Origin: Meloidogyne chitwoodi
Taxonomy: Eukaryota > Nematoda > Chromadorea > Rhabditida > Meloidogynidae
Assembly (NCBI GenBank): GCA_015183035.1
Contig: JACZZP010000010.1
Coordinates: 930,001-994,000 of the forward strand
Length of the DNA: 64,000 nt
Direction: 5' to 3'
The notes beneath the pieces are model-generated. The model searched no databases. It had not been told where the DNA came from and saw only the letters and a list, made by a program, of their open reading frames with translations. A program made the translations under genes and the position numbers. Positions 1 through 14,600 of the stretch are shown here, in pieces (within the stretch, counting starts at the first letter, position 1; every line of letters begins with the position of its first letter).

Positions 1-1678
1 TTTTTCTAAAAAAATTAGAGAATCTGCATTAAATAAAAATAGAAAAAATTAAAAAAAAGTTTAGAAGACAACTTTTTTGAAGGAATGCAAATTAAAATAA
101 TAATATTATTTTTAAATAAAAATATAAATTTATTTATATATTTGTCACATGTTATTTTAAAAATATAAATTTATATATTTGAAATTATTTATTTATTTAT
201 TTAAAAAAATAAAGTTTAATCTTTAAATTTATTTTATTTTATTTAATTAAAATTATTAATATCTAAAAAATTAAACAAAAAAAAATTTTTAAATAAAAAT
301 TTTGAGCTAAATATATAAATAATTAATTAATTAATTAAATAACTTTTTTAAAACAAAATATATTTATTTGGAGAATATTCGTGATCTAAATAATTTATTT
401 ATAAAAATGTTTTTAAAAGTGCCAATATTGTTTTTGTTTTTAATGTTTTTATTTTGAAAATTGTGTAACAAAAATAGCTTAGTTAGTAATATATTGGTGA
501 AGGTGATGAATGAGAAAAGAATATTTAATAATATAAAATAATAAATAATTTAATATTATTATTTTTATTATTATTATTTAAATAATTAATATATTATAAT
601 AAAGTAATAATAATAATAATAATATAATTTAAAATTTATTTTATTTTTTATTAAAAAATAATATAAAATATATTTTTTATAAAATTATAAAAAATTAGTA
701 ATATTATTAAAATTAAATAATTAATAAATTAAAATAAATAAAATAAATATAATTTAATAATATTTTGTAAAAAAGAAAAACATTTAAATGCAGTCAAATA
801 ATAAATTATTTATTATTATTATAATATTACAAATAGTTAGTTTGGACAAAGATTAAAAAATAAATAATTTTAAAATAAAAAAGAATTGTTTTAATATTTT
901 TCACAAACATTTTTTTATTTTTACAAAGAAAAAGAAAAGTGATTTCCGGTGCATTTATTTGCGTTTTAAATTTTTTTAATTTGTTTTAAAATTATTTTAT
1001 TTAAAAATTGTAATAAAATAATTGATTATTTAAATATTTTTTATTTTTTAAATCAATTTAGCTATATTTTACTAATCTAAAAAATAAATATAATTTTTTT
1101 CAAAATCCAAATAAATATAAAATATTATTTTAAATTAAAAGATTAATTTAATTAAATTATAAAAAATAATAAGAAAAAGGAAGGGAAATGTTTTAAAAAA
1201 ATAATATTATTTTTTTAAATAGCATTTATTAATAAATAAATAATAATAATTAATAAAAACAAATATTATTATTTAAAAATAAAAAATGTTATAATTTAAT
1301 TAATATTTAAAAATAATAAGTAATATTCTTCTTTATTGCAAAAAACTATTCAGAATAAATATTTAATAAATTATTAAATAATTATTTCCTTTACTTTATA
1401 AATATTTTAAGTTTATTAAAAAATAATCAAATAAATACAAATTAAGTTCAGCTTTATTTAAAAAATTAATTTAAAATTTAAAAATATAAAATAATTAAAT
1501 ATATAATTTATATTTTAAATATTTAAGAGTTGAAGAAATAAAGAAATAATTATTTTAATAAAATAAAATTTAAATAACAGAAATAATAATTATATTTATA
1601 TTTTAAAAATAAAAAAGCTCATTTATTTATTTATTTATTTATTTATTTGTGGCAATATTTGACAAATTAATTATTTAT
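1..1678. other. AT-rich intergenic sequence downstream of the SHANK gene
   Basis: Almost pure A/T with many TTAA and ATTT runs, including an ATTT microsatellite at about 1620-1690 that abuts the stop codon of the minus-strand SHANK gene. It should contain the 3' UTR of that gene. I see no open reading frame with coding character, no tRNA and no larger repeat. Confidence 0.8.
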
Positions 1679-4600
1679 TTATTTATTTTTATTATTATTA
1701 TTAAAATCTTTAATTGATTGTTCCATTTTTTGTCGATGTGCAATTCTAGTAACACCTAATGCTGTATATCTTGAACGATCAAAATATAATAAATCTGATC
1801 CTTTAATTTTAGAAAATGATAAATAATATTCTGATAATTCTAAAAATAAAAGCCATTCACAAACATCTAAATAAGTCCATTCTTTTATTGGTTTCTTAAT
1901 ATTTTATTTATTAATTAATTAATATAATAATTAATATTTACTTTTTTAAATTCTCCAGTTTTTTCAATTTCTTCATTTATTATTAAATCAATTTCTAATT
2001 AAAAAAAATAAAAAATAATAATAATAATAATTATTAAATTTACTTTTTTGTTCTTTATTAGGTATAATAGTTTGATGATTAGATAAAGATGAAGAAGGTT
2101 CTTCTTGATTTGAATTAATTGAAGAATTTTCTGATTGATCATAATCAACAGCTGGAATACGTAAAAATGTTCCTCCAATATTTTCTCTTTCTGGGCAAAA
2201 CTTTAAAATAAAAAATTAATTTATTTTTAATTAAATAAAAAGAAATATTCCAAACATTTTTATTTAATAAAGAAGATGATTGTATATTATTATTATTATT
2301 ATTATTTGTTTGTTGTTCAATTAATTGTTGACATAAAACATTAACTCTATGTTTAACAGGTAATGAATGAGGATTAGTAAAAGATGTTGCTATAATTGTT
2401 CCATTACTATTACTACCACTAATAATACCATTTCCTACTCCATTTTCACAATCTCCACATTCACTAGGTTCTAATGATGTTCTCGAAGAAGTATAACTTT
2501 TTTTAAATATTTATTTTTTAATTTTTAAATTTACCCGCTATCTTTTTTTGTTCCAATAAAACCACCAGGTGGAGAATGTGAAGAATTATTTGTTGAAATT
2601 TTTCCATTAGTTTGTCCAAATTTGGCTGAAGCACCACTAACATTTTCAAGAACAGATTCTCTTAGACTAAGACCTTTATTATATCTACTTATTCCTCCTT
2701 CATTATTATTATTTTGTTGTTTTTGTTGTTGTTGTTTATTATCTTCTTCATTATTATTATTACCAATAGATATATTATTAACTATTGTTTTTGAAGCTAA
2801 TAAATTGTTACAAATTTCTTCATTTCCACTTCCACTACTTTCACTTGTTTCTTCAACAATTTTTACTTTTGAACGTCTTCTAGCTAATGCTGAACGTAAA
2901 TCAGAATTAAAATCTGTTGGTGGTAATATTTTATTATTTTCTTTTTTATTTAAATTTTGTTGTTGTTGTTGATTATTTTCATTTTTAATAGAAGAAGAAG
3001 AAGAAAGTTGTTGTTGTTGAACAGGTCTTAAACGAACAGAACGAAGAGTTTCAGCACTAATACCTACAACACCACTACTTGTTGTTGAAACTAAATAATT
3101 ATATTTTATTTTTATATAATTTAAATTACCAGAATTTGTTTGTTCAGAAGATTGTTTTTTAGATTGCTTTTGAATTGATGAAGAAGAAGTAGATGGTTGT
3201 GAATAACGTTGTAATAAATTAATTGGGGGTGGTGGAGGTGGAGCAGGTGGTCCTACAAAAATTAATTAAAAGGAGGAATTTATTTTTAAAATAATTATTT
3301 AATTAAAATATAATAATAAAATTAATTAAAATTAAATAGTATAGTACCATTATTATTATTTTTATTAATTTGTTGTTTTGTTGGAACAACAACAGTAGAA
3401 GCATAAATTGGAGCAGAAGAAGAATTTTGAGGAATTTCTTCTTTTTCTTCTTCTTCTTCTTTAAAAATAACAGAATTTTTCCATAAACTTTGTGGAGGTG
3501 GGGGTGGAGGAGTTTTTGGTCTTAAAATTATTTTATTATTATTTAATGATGAATGTCCTCCCTCAGAATAAATATTATTATTTCCTTCTTCTGTTAATTG
3601 TAAATCAGGTGTTGAAATTGAATTTTTTATTAAAGAATTATTATTATTTAAATCATTTATTGAAGAACGAACACTTTGTTGTTTACGGCGTTTCATTTCA
3701 GCTACTTTAAAAATTTAAATTTTTAAAAATTAAAATTTAAAGTATTTACCAGAAGTAAACTTTTTTGGTATTCCAATATTATTATTTTCAATATTATTAT
3801 TAATTTGTTGTTTTTGTTCATTACTACTTGATTGTTGTATCATTAAATGTTCTAATTCAGCAGCAGAAATACGACGAACAGATTTAGTTAATTTAACAGA
3901 AGCACAACGAGTTTGTTGTTGTTTTTGATTATTATCAATAATAGGTATAAATGTTAATTGTTGTTGAGGAAAAGTAATTGAAGAAGAAGAAGAAGAAATA
4001 TTATTATCATTACAAGAATTATTATTATTATTAGAAGAATAATAATTATTATTATGAACATCTACAGCTAATAAATAAATAAATAAATTAATTAATTTAA
4101 TTAATTAAACTAACCAGCAGTAAATTGTGAAGATGAATGTCTACCAAAAGAAAGTGTTGTTGATGGATCACGTTGTGGAGGAGGAGGAGGAGGAGGTGAA
4201 GGTGGAATATTATTTGTTAGATTTCCTACATTGTTGTTAAGTCTAGGTACTAAAATAAATAAATAATATTTGAAAAAATAATTTTTAAAATTATTTTATA
4301 ATAATAAATAAATATAATTATTAAAATATTAAAAAAATACCAGAATGATTTCTTCTTCCAACTGTTGCATAATTAGATGCTGAACTTGCATAAATTTGTT
4401 GTTGTAAATGTTGTGTATTTAGTAATTGTTGTTCTCTTGCCAAAAGATCAACATTTATTGTTACTACTTTTAACTAAAAATAAATTATTTATTAAAATAT
4501 TTATTTATTTATTAACTGTAATTGTATCTCCACATTGATGTATTAATTCAACAACTTGTTCATGACTTGCTGATTTAACATCTACACCATTTATTTCTAA

Positions 4601-7600
4601 TAAAAAATCTCCAGGTCTAAGTCCAGCACGCATAGCCATTCCTATTTATTTAATTTAATTATTAGGGTTAACTTCTCCTACAATATTTAATTTATCTCCA
4701 ATATTTTTCATTTTTTAAATTTAAATTATTTAAAAATAATTGCCTTGCATATCTACTCCTTCAAAAAATTGAAGTGCTGGAATTGTTAATGTTGGACGAA
4801 AATCTAATTGCATTGAATCTGCATCTAAAAAATTAATAATAATAATTATTTAACAATATAATAAAATAATTTACATCTTGCCCCACGAAGTATAAATCCA
4901 AAACCTTTTGGACCTCTTGGAATTACTAAAATTCGTGGTGTATTAGGCTCAAATCCTGGCTGTTGGTGTTGAACTGTATTTGCAGGAATTTTTCTTAAAG
5001 TACCATATTCACTTGTTGAGTTACTCATAATAGAAGGATTTTGATTATTTATTGTATTACGAATCTTTAAAAATAAATAAATAAATATAATTAATTAAAT
5101 TACTTGTTGTTGTTGTTGAATATTATTATTATTATTAGAAGAAGAAGAAAGTCTATGTAAATGGCTAGAAGCAATTGTAGATGAAGAAGAACAATGTGAA
5201 AGTGAACGTCTTCGTAAAATACTTCCATCTTGAGAAATTGTTCTAGTTGAAAGTCTACGTCTTGTATTAAGTGTTGGAGGTTCAAGAAAAGGAACTAAAT
5301 AAAAAAATAAATAATTATTAATAATAATTTTAATGAGAAATTAAACATATTTTTTAAAAAAATTTTATTTTAAAAACCTTCTCTTTTAAATAATATATTA
5401 TTATTATTATTATTTAATTTATAATAACAAATTGGTTGATTATAATTATAATTATTTGTTGATGATAAAAATAAAAACATTGAAGAAGAAGAATTAAAAT
5501 ATTGTGGATAATAAGGAGGTAAAAAAGGAAAAGAATTATAATTAAAGGAAAACATTATATCAATTTATTTAAAAAATAAATAAAAATATAATTTATTTTC
5601 AAATTAAATATTTAACAATTTATTATTATAAATTTAAAAATAAATTAAGTAAAAGTTTTTAAAAATAATATATTCTTCTTATTTTATATTATTTTATTTT
5701 TTTAATTTATTTTTCACCAAAATAATTTACTTGTAATAATTCTCTTCTCTTCTCTTATTTTTCCATTCGGTGAATTAGCTAGCTATGTTCTCTTGTACTA
5801 ATTAATCCAATTTTCTTCACTCATGATGGATACTCAAAATTAAATTAAAAAAAGAAAAAAAAGATTAGGATTGAAAGAACGTCATTAATCCGCGCAAAGA
5901 TTTTATTAAAGTAATGGAAATAGTATATAAACATATAAAATGACTAAAAAAATTTGTTTGTCACAGTACCGGAAAATCGGCTGTAAAAAAATTATTGAAG
6001 CAGATAGAGAAAAGAGAGAAAAAGAGAATTTATATGATTTGGAAAAAAATTTTAAATAAAATAAAAATTAAATTTTATTGAATTAAAAAATTTTAAAAAT
6101 TAATTTAATAATTAAAAAATAATTTTAATTTTTTTTTAATTTTTTCAAATTATTATTAATTATTTTTTTCTCATTCAATTATAATAATTCGGGTGAATGA
6201 ATAAAAGAACACGGAGATGGCACACAAATTATTCGAATAAAAAGAAAAAAAACAAAAATCAAGGATTATTAATAAAAATTATATTTAAAGAAAAGTAGAA
6301 CAAATAAAAAATAAAAAAATTTAAAAAACTTTTTAAATAATTATTTAATAAATATTTTGCTTACCAACACTCTGTGGGGAATGACCAAGAATAACATTAG
6401 CTACAGACATATTTCCAACAATTTGTGCTACCTGAACAGCTGTTTGACCATTTGCATTAATTAATGCTGGATCAGCACCTCTATATAATAATAATTGTGA
6501 ACATTCTACACGTCCATTAACAGCACAAACATGAAGGGGAGTATTCCCATTTATATTTTTAAAATTTATATTTGCCCCATAATAAATTAATTGTTCTGTA
6601 TGTTTACATAATCCATTTTTACAGGCCTATAAAATATTTATTAAATTAAATATCTAATTAATTTACTTGATGTAAAGATGTATTTCCATGCATATCTACA
6701 ATATCTAAATCAGCTGCCTCAGCCAATAACATTTCTGTTACTTCTGGATTAGATTCTGTATTAAGCATATTATAATAAAGAGGCTTAAATTAAATTAATT
6801 AATTAATTAATTTAAAAATAAACTAAACAGTTAATCCAATTAAATCTTTATAATTAGGAGAAGCACCCAATTCAAGCATAACACGAACATTATCAGAAAT
6901 TGAAAGAAATGCTGCTTTATGCATTCCAGTCTGTGTATAATTTAATTAAATTATTTATTTATTTTAATTAATTAATATTAACCTGTCCTTCAGTATTTCT
7001 AAAATCTAAATGTGCACCACCCCCAACTAATTGAACAATTATTTGGCGACTATCTGGAATACCAGATGCTAATGTAAGAGGAGTTTCTCCATGAGAATCA
7101 TGAAAATTAGGATCTAATCCTTGTTGGCATAAACGATCTAATTTTTGAATATTTTTTTGTTGAATAGCCTCAGAGAATTTACGTAAATTATTTTTAGAAT
7201 GAACAGAACGAAGTGTTTTTTCATCTAATCGAAGCATTTTATAAACTCTTTTCTTATATTTTAACTTTAAAAATATATTTAATTATTAATTTATTTTAAA
7301 TTTACTTCAACATAAGGAGCACAATCATGAAAAGGATAATCACGTAAAGGTCTATCATCTAATAAAAATTTCCCAGCTCTACCATCACAAGGAGGTAGAA
7401 AAAGGCCGTAATTAAAAGATTGATTTAATTGTTGTGGTAATGATTCAAATAAACGTTGTTTTATATCCCAAATAAATTCATCTAATTGAACAGATAAACA
7501 TTTCTTTAAATTAATTAAAATTAAATTTTAATATTATATATATGTACTTAAATTATAATAAATATATAAAGCTTTTCTAAGTAATTTAATTAATTAATTA

Positions 7601-8689
7601 ATTTATTTGCCTAATATTTATATCTCTTATAATTAATTGAAAAATAATTTTAAAAATAATAATAAAAATTTTTTTTTAGAAAAATAAATAAAATTGTTCA
7701 AAATTAAGCAAAAAAATAAAGTTAAAGCAAAGAATAAATAATATAATTTATGTAAAAGTAGTTAAGTTCAAAAAGTCAACTCAAAAATGTGCTAACTATT
7801 TTTAATAGTGCAGCAAAAATAAATTAGATAAAATTTCGCAAAAATGTGCAAAATATAAATATAAAAACTTAAAAAATTAAATAAAAAAACTTGTTTAATT
7901 TTTAAATAAATTATTTATTTAAATTGTTGCTTATTTATTTTATAAAAATAAATAATTAAGTAAAATTATTTTTTTTTCTTTTAATAAAATAATGTTTATT
8001 GTTAGCTTGTTTGTTTTTATTAACTAAAATTTATATAAAAAGAAAATGCCCAGAGGCCAAAAATAAAAAAAATAAAATAAAATGCCATGAATTAATTGGA
8101 GGTGTTGGAGGAAGAAAAAAGAAAAATTATAAAGAAAAAAGTTGATTTACTATATTACAAAACACTTGACTATATTATTTAGATAATAATGATGGTAAAA
8201 AATAAAATTAATAATAATAATAATAATACTATACCACACATAGATAATACTACCTATATTAATAAAAGCTAAAAATAATTAAATTATTGGGAAAAATAAA
8301 TAAATAAATTTAAGAATAAATATATTAATTTTAAAAATAAAAATAACCTGCATTTGTAGTTCAGGTACATAAATTTGTAAATTAATAGGAGAATCATTAA
8401 TTCCTAAAGTTGAGGTTGTATCAGTTCCAGATTCTACTATTTGCATAATTCTCTGATTTTCATTTGTTTTACTTAATAAATCATCATTATTTCCAATTTG
8501 AAGTGAAAATGAAGGAGATTCACTACCAGAGGAAGAAGAAGAAAAAGAAGAATCAATTGGTAAAGAAGAAGGAATTATTGTTGTTTTTGTTGTTTTTAAA
8601 GGTTCAAAAGAAACACCGGAAATTGTTGATGTAGTAGAATTAAGAAATGAGAGAGAATTTGATGAATTTTGTTGTTTTTGTATATTCAT
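1679..8689 (-). CDS. shn-1: SHANK family postsynaptic scaffold protein (SHN-1-like), multi-exon
   Basis: SHANK proteins organise postsynaptic densities. Domains in order on the minus strand: a Ser-rich N-terminus (first exon 8348-8689) ending in [12 protein letters not shown]; a Ubl-like/SPN exon at 7306-7503 containing [25 protein letters not shown] and the ankyrin repeats at 7264-6365 ([18 protein letters not shown]); VPFLEPP plus an Arg-rich linker (5294-5103); a PDZ domain over about 4519-5064 ([13 protein letters not shown], then [18 protein letters not shown]); a long Pro/Ser/Asn/Gln linker with two poly-proline runs (about 2040-4470); and a C-terminal SAM domain at about 1700-1890 ([16 protein letters not shown]). 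There is no SH3 domain, as I recall for C. elegans SHN-1. All domains match SHANK order, so the identity is firm; exact exon borders in the low-complexity linker are less certain. Stop is TAA at 1679-1681. Confidence 0.95.
5378..5555 (-). CDS. shn-1: Candidate alternative first exon of the SHANK gene (ankyrin-less isoform)
   Basis: This open segment lies inside the roughly 1.1 kb intron between the last ankyrin exon (donor after 6365) and the exon starting at 5294. It begins with ATG at 5555 and encodes an Asn/Tyr/Ser-rich peptide beginning [20 protein letters not shown]. It ends at an AAG|GT donor in phase 1. The last ankyrin exon also ends in phase 1, so either can join the VPFLEPP exon in frame. 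This fits a second promoter producing a SHANK form with PDZ and SAM but no Ubl or ankyrin repeats. No clear acceptor precedes the ATG, which argues against an ordinary internal exon. Transcription is not shown by sequence alone. Confidence 0.5.
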
Positions 8690-11600
8690 TTATTTAAATA
8701 TAATTTAATAAATTATTCTTTTTAAATTTAAATCTAAATTTTATATTTATTAAATTGTAATTTTTAAAATTAAATTTAAATATTAAAATTGCTAAAATAT
8801 ATAAATAAGAGGTAAAAGGCTAAAATATAATAATAATAATAATAATAAATATATAAAGTAGATAAAAATATTACCAAAATTTTAAATTAATAATTTAAAA
8901 AATAAATTAAATTATTTTTTAAATAATTATTTTTAAGTTGGAGAATTTATTTAAATAGATAAAAATAGTTAAATTGTTAGCTAAATAATGGAAAAGTTAA
9001 AAAAAAAGTTTAATTATTTATTTATAATGTAAAAGAGATCCAATTAAATTGATAAAAATTAATTTTATAACAAAAAAATAAATTTAAAATAAAATAAAAA
9101 CAAGTTTATTTATTTTTTGCAAGAATACCTTAAATCCTTAAAAATTATTTATTTTTTAAACAAAGTATTAAAATATAAACGAGAGAAAATCATTAAAAAA
9201 ATAAAATTTATTTATTTATTTATTTATTTGTGCGGGTAAAATAAAAAAATGAATATGAGATTGACTTCTTTAAAAAAAGCGATAAAAATCTGTTGAAGGT
9301 ATAAATATATTTTGTTATTGGAACAAAAAAATGTTATTTAAAATAAAAAAATAATTTAATAAAATTATTACAAGCAAGAAATATATATTTTTTTATTATT
9401 AAATTAATATAAAAAACGTGTGAAATTATTTTTTAATAAAAAGTAATTTTAATGGATATTTTAAATATTATTAATTAAAGATAAAAGATTATTTGAAAAA
9501 AAAATAAAAATTAAATAAATAAGGTAGTAGAATGTGATGGATTAATAATAAAATGAAATATTATATTAGATGGAAAAGGTTATAATATATTTATGTTATA
9601 AATGATATAGATATTCTAAAATAATATTATTTTATAATAATTAATTAATTAATTAATATATTTAAAAATATTAACGAATGATCGTACCAATCCTGGCTCT
9701 AAACATAATAGCTAATTTTAAAATATTTTAAAACTTTTTTCAAAATAAATAATAATAATAAACTAATTAATTTATTTTTAAATTCAAATTTTTTAATAAA
9801 ATCAATTAAAAAAGAACATAAAATATAAAAAGATAATTTTTCTTTTTTTTTTTATTTAGATAAACTCTAATAAATATATATTTAATTCTTTTTATTTATT
9901 TAATGTTGTCCTGTCCAGGTTTTACAATTACCAGAATTTTTTTTTTTTTTTTTTGCGATAAAAAAAAAGAAGAAAAAAGCAAATGTAAAATATATTTATA
10001 TTAACAGAATTATCAACACGCGCTTTAAAAATTAAAAAATAATAAAAGCACATCTCTCTCCTCTCTCTTAAAAATAAAAAGGAGGTAATAATAAGTACTC
10101 AACATTTGGGGAAAAAAAAAGATTTTTTGAAGAAATTTAGTTGAATATATATATTGGATAATTACTTAATTAAATAATACAATTTTAGATAAAATAAATA
10201 AAATATATTGAGTGGTCAAAGAATATTTTTTTTAATTTTTGAAAATTTAAAAAAATAAATTAAAAAAGAAAGAAAATAAAATAATAAAAATATTTTTTAT
10301 AAATTAATTAATTACTAGCGTTTGATAAGCTTTAATAGAAATATTTTTAATAAAATAATTTTTATTTTAAAATTTTAATTATTATTTTTTAAATTTAGTT
10401 TTCTAGAAGAAAATAAATAAAATAATAAAAACACAACCAAGAGAAGAAAATGTTTTGAATAATAAAAAGGACAGATAATTGCAACAATAACAACAATTCC
10501 TTTTTTCTTTTTGCAATAAATGATACTTTTTTAAAAAGAAAATAATATTTATAATTATAAAATTAAATTTATTTTTGTAAATAAAAATATTTAAAATTTA
10601 ATATTTATTTTTAAAATATAAAAATTTAAAATATTAATATTAAATAAAAATTTATCAAATTTTCTTTATTTGTCATAATTTGACAAAAACTCTTATGCAT
10701 TAAAATCAAAAAAGTTTGGCATTTAAAAAAAAAGAATAATTTTTTCCTTTAAATTTTAAATATTTTTTTTAATTTAAAAAAGAAATGTAAAAGAAGGTAG
10801 AACATTTTTTATTTTCTTTTAATTTTATTAAATTAATTAATTTTCTTAAAAAATAACCAAAAATGGTAGAACAGTATAAATAAACTATTTTTATTATTTA
10901 ATTTATAATATATTGGCCAATAATTTGTAAAAAGAGAAAAATAAAACGAAAATGCGCAATAAGCACTTTTTTAATGGAAAAGTTTTTATAAATAATAATA
11001 AACTTGTTTTTTATATAATTTAAAAAATAAATAATTATTAAATTAATTTAAAATTAATTAAATATATATTTCTTTAAATTAAAAAATATTTATTTATGTA
11101 AATTATCTAAATAAAAAATGTCAAATTTAATTAATTTTATTTATTTATTTATTATTTGTTAATAAATAATCGATTCAAAGGCGATGGCGCAACATCGGGA
11201 TATAAAGAAAAAAGCTAAGGGGAAGTGGGGCAACACAAATATAACTTTTTATTTATTTTATTTATTTAAAAGCTGCGGGAAGTGTAAGGGGGAAATTGTG
11301 TTTAACATTTTATATTTGCGTGGAAGTAGTTTTGAATATTATTTATTTATTTGGGGAGTTTTTAAGAAAAAAATAATAATTTAAAGTGGACAAAGACCGG
11401 TCGTCAAGAGAAGTAAAAAAAAAGAAGTGGAAAAAGTAGGGATTATTATTTATTTATATTAAAAGAAGGAGGGAATGATCGGCCCAAAGAAGTTTTGTTG
11501 TTAAAAGAGAGAATAATAATAATGGACAAGTCAAAAACTAATCGAGTGCTTTTTCGGTAAAGGAGGAATTTTTTTTGGCAAGAGGGCCTCTTCCCCCAAT

Positions 11601-14600
11601 TCTCGTATTAAACACAATTCTTTTGAATTTAATTTCTTATTTTTTACATACTTTTAGACTTTTCTTTTTGTATTTATTTATTTTTATATTTTAGCATTGC
11701 GCATTGCTTGTGAGGGATTTATTTGGTCAGTCAAGCGAGTTTACTTTTGTGTATTTATTAGACAGGAAAACGTTAAAGATAATATAGTAAAATATAGAAA
11801 ATTAAGTTTTGTTGGTAAAATAAAAATTTAAAGAGAAATATTATTGAAAAAAGAGAAAGAAATATATTTTGGTAGTTGATTATTAATTAATTAATTTTTA
11901 ATAAATAAAATTATTTTTATTTGAAGAGAAATTAAATTATTAATATAAAAAATTATTATTGTAACTTTAAAGTTAAAAAAATAAAATTAACAAATTATGA
12001 ACAGATTTAGGGAAAGTGTTCTCTTCTGGTTATATAAATATAAATTATATTAATTAATTAATTAATTAATTTTGTGTAAAATATAATATATAAAAATGTA
12101 CATTTATAAGAAGAATATTTTCCTTATAATAAGCCTTTCTTAAATTTCTGTTAAATTATGTTTTTAGTAAATAATAGCTAATTAAAATAGTTAATTATAT
12201 TTTTATATTTAAATTTATGTAAAAAAGACTTTTCTTCTGACTGGCCATCATCATCATTCTTCTGTCCATTCCCCTCAAAAGTAAACCAACTCCCCTGCGC
12301 AAGTATTTTCTCTGTTAGTATTCGCTGTAAGGGCTTTCTCAGCCTACAATCTCAGGGGAAAAATAGGAGACCGACCTTGTATTCAACATCGATCGGTTTT
12401 ATAGTGAAATGCAAATATTTTGTTGTATTAGATATAAAAGAATTTAAAGGTATTTTATAAAATAAAGAAAAAATAAATATTAAAAATAAATTGTTTTAAA
12501 TTAAAATAAAGCTATGCAAAGATTAAAAAAATAAATAAAAAGAATTATTTATAATTTTTAACAAAATAATGATGAAATAATAAGAGGTAATATTATTACC
12601 ATTAAAGAATTAATTCCTAATATTAAATTTTATATAATTTTTTTAAATTAAATTTATTTAAATAATCTTTTTATTAAAATTCCAATAAAATATTATATTT
12701 GATAATTAATTAATTAATAATAAAAAGAAAGAATTAATTAATTAATTAATTAAAATAACATATTTTTTTTGGAAAATAAATGAAAAGAATTTTTGATTGA
12801 AAATCTTTTAAAAATAAATATTAAAAAAAAATATTTATTGAAAACTTTTAAGTAATTATTATTATTAAAAAATATATATTAAAGTAAATAATTATTTAAG
12901 AAAGGTTATATTAAAGGGAAAAATAAATTAATCTAAAATGCAAAGATTTGACATTTCTTCTTTTTTATTAAAATAATAATAATGATTTTCTAGAAAAATT
13001 TAAAATTTAAAGGTTTTTAGTAAATATATAAATAAATAAAAGATGACTATTAAGAGTTTTTTGGTAGAAATATTTTTGGGCAAAAAATCTTTTTTAAAAA
13101 AAAAGAAAAATGAATAAGCATTTTTCGCCATCACATAAAATAAAAAAATATTTTTAAAGGCTTGTAATAAATGAAAAAATAATATTGGTAAAAAATGATC
13201 AAAATATGCCATTAAATATTTTTGGATATTTTTTTAAATGAATGAATCAAAAAAGAATTTTATATTATTTTTTTTTCTTTTTTTTTCAAAATTATTAGAA
13301 TTTAATTTTGTTTGTTTATTTAAATGAGGGGGCTATTTAATTATTTTTATAAAAATTGGAGAATTATTTAATAATTTTATTTTAAAAAATAAATAAATTC
13401 CCTCAAAATTTTCCAATTTTAGAAAATAAAAAAAAATAATTTTGACAAAATTTGCACTCAATTTAGAAAACTTAAATTGAATTAAATATGTAAAACATTT
13501 TATATTAAATTAAATAAAAACATTTTATTTTATTCAAGGAAAATAAAAAATAAATTATTAATTTATTATAAATAAATAAATAAATACTTTTCCTAAAAAT
13601 ATATTTTACAAGTTTAAAAGAATTTTGCTGTTCCTTGGCAACTGAAATTTTTATTATTATTTTTTTAATTTTCTTTTTTTAAATTATTAAAAAAATATAA
13701 AATTAAATATTATTAAAAAATAATAACTCTTTAATTGTAGTTTATTGGGTTATTTTTATTTAAATTATTTTCAGAGATATATAAAATTGATTTAAAATTG
13801 GATTATTGGCAAACAAATCTTAGATAGAAGAGAGAAAATAAATAAATATTTTAAGTAATATAAATCCTTTATTTGGTTTTATTTTTATTTATTATCTCAA
13901 ATTTCATTTTATTTTAATAAAATAAATAATTAAATTAAAAAAGAAAAAAGGTAAAATTGGCATACCGGAAATTAAAAAATAAATAAATAAAATTAATTAA
14001 TAAAAATAAAAAACTTTATAAAATTACAAAAAAAATGACCGAATTTAAATTTTCTTAAAATCAATTAAATAAAGAAAAAGTGAAGATTTGAATGTGAGAT
14101 GAAAATAAAATAAAAAGAATTTAAAATATAGAGGGGAAAATGTAAATTTGTTTTCTCGGATTTATTAGCTTTTCTTTTCTTTTTTTTTAATTTTTATAAT
14201 TATGAGAGAAAAATAAAATTATTATTTCTGATTTTTTAATAAAATTAAAAATAGGGATAAATATAAAGAGATATAATTATTTAATTAATTAAATTTAAAT
14301 AATATTATTTTTATAAAAATTAAATAAAAATAAATAAAAATCTAGTTTTATATTAAATAAATAATTTCTAAAAAAAAACTCTTCTTTCCTTTCGATATTT
14401 GATGGATACCAATTAGTTTAATTAAAGAAGAAGAAGATAAATAAATAAATATAAATACTTGTACTGAATTTAAGAGAAAATTGATGTTTTTTTTTTAATA
14501 AAATATAATTAAATGAGAGAATATTTTAATAAAAATAATATTTATTTAAAATAATTATTAATTTATTTTATTAAATATTAAAATAAGTGGGTGATAATAA

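Noticed and set aside
2622..3710. Plus-strand frames rich in Leu and Phe within 2.6-3.7 kb
   Set aside because: Antisense of the Asn/Gln/Ser-rich linker exons of SHANK.
11184..11384. 66-codon plus-strand frame in the desert
   Set aside because: Composition is Tyr/Phe/Lys/Ile from AT-rich code, with no splice partners or motif; kept only as part of a GC-richer patch.
13000..13212. 70-codon minus-strand hydrophobic frame
   Set aside because: Phe/Ile/Leu-rich translation of AT-rich DNA with no supporting context.
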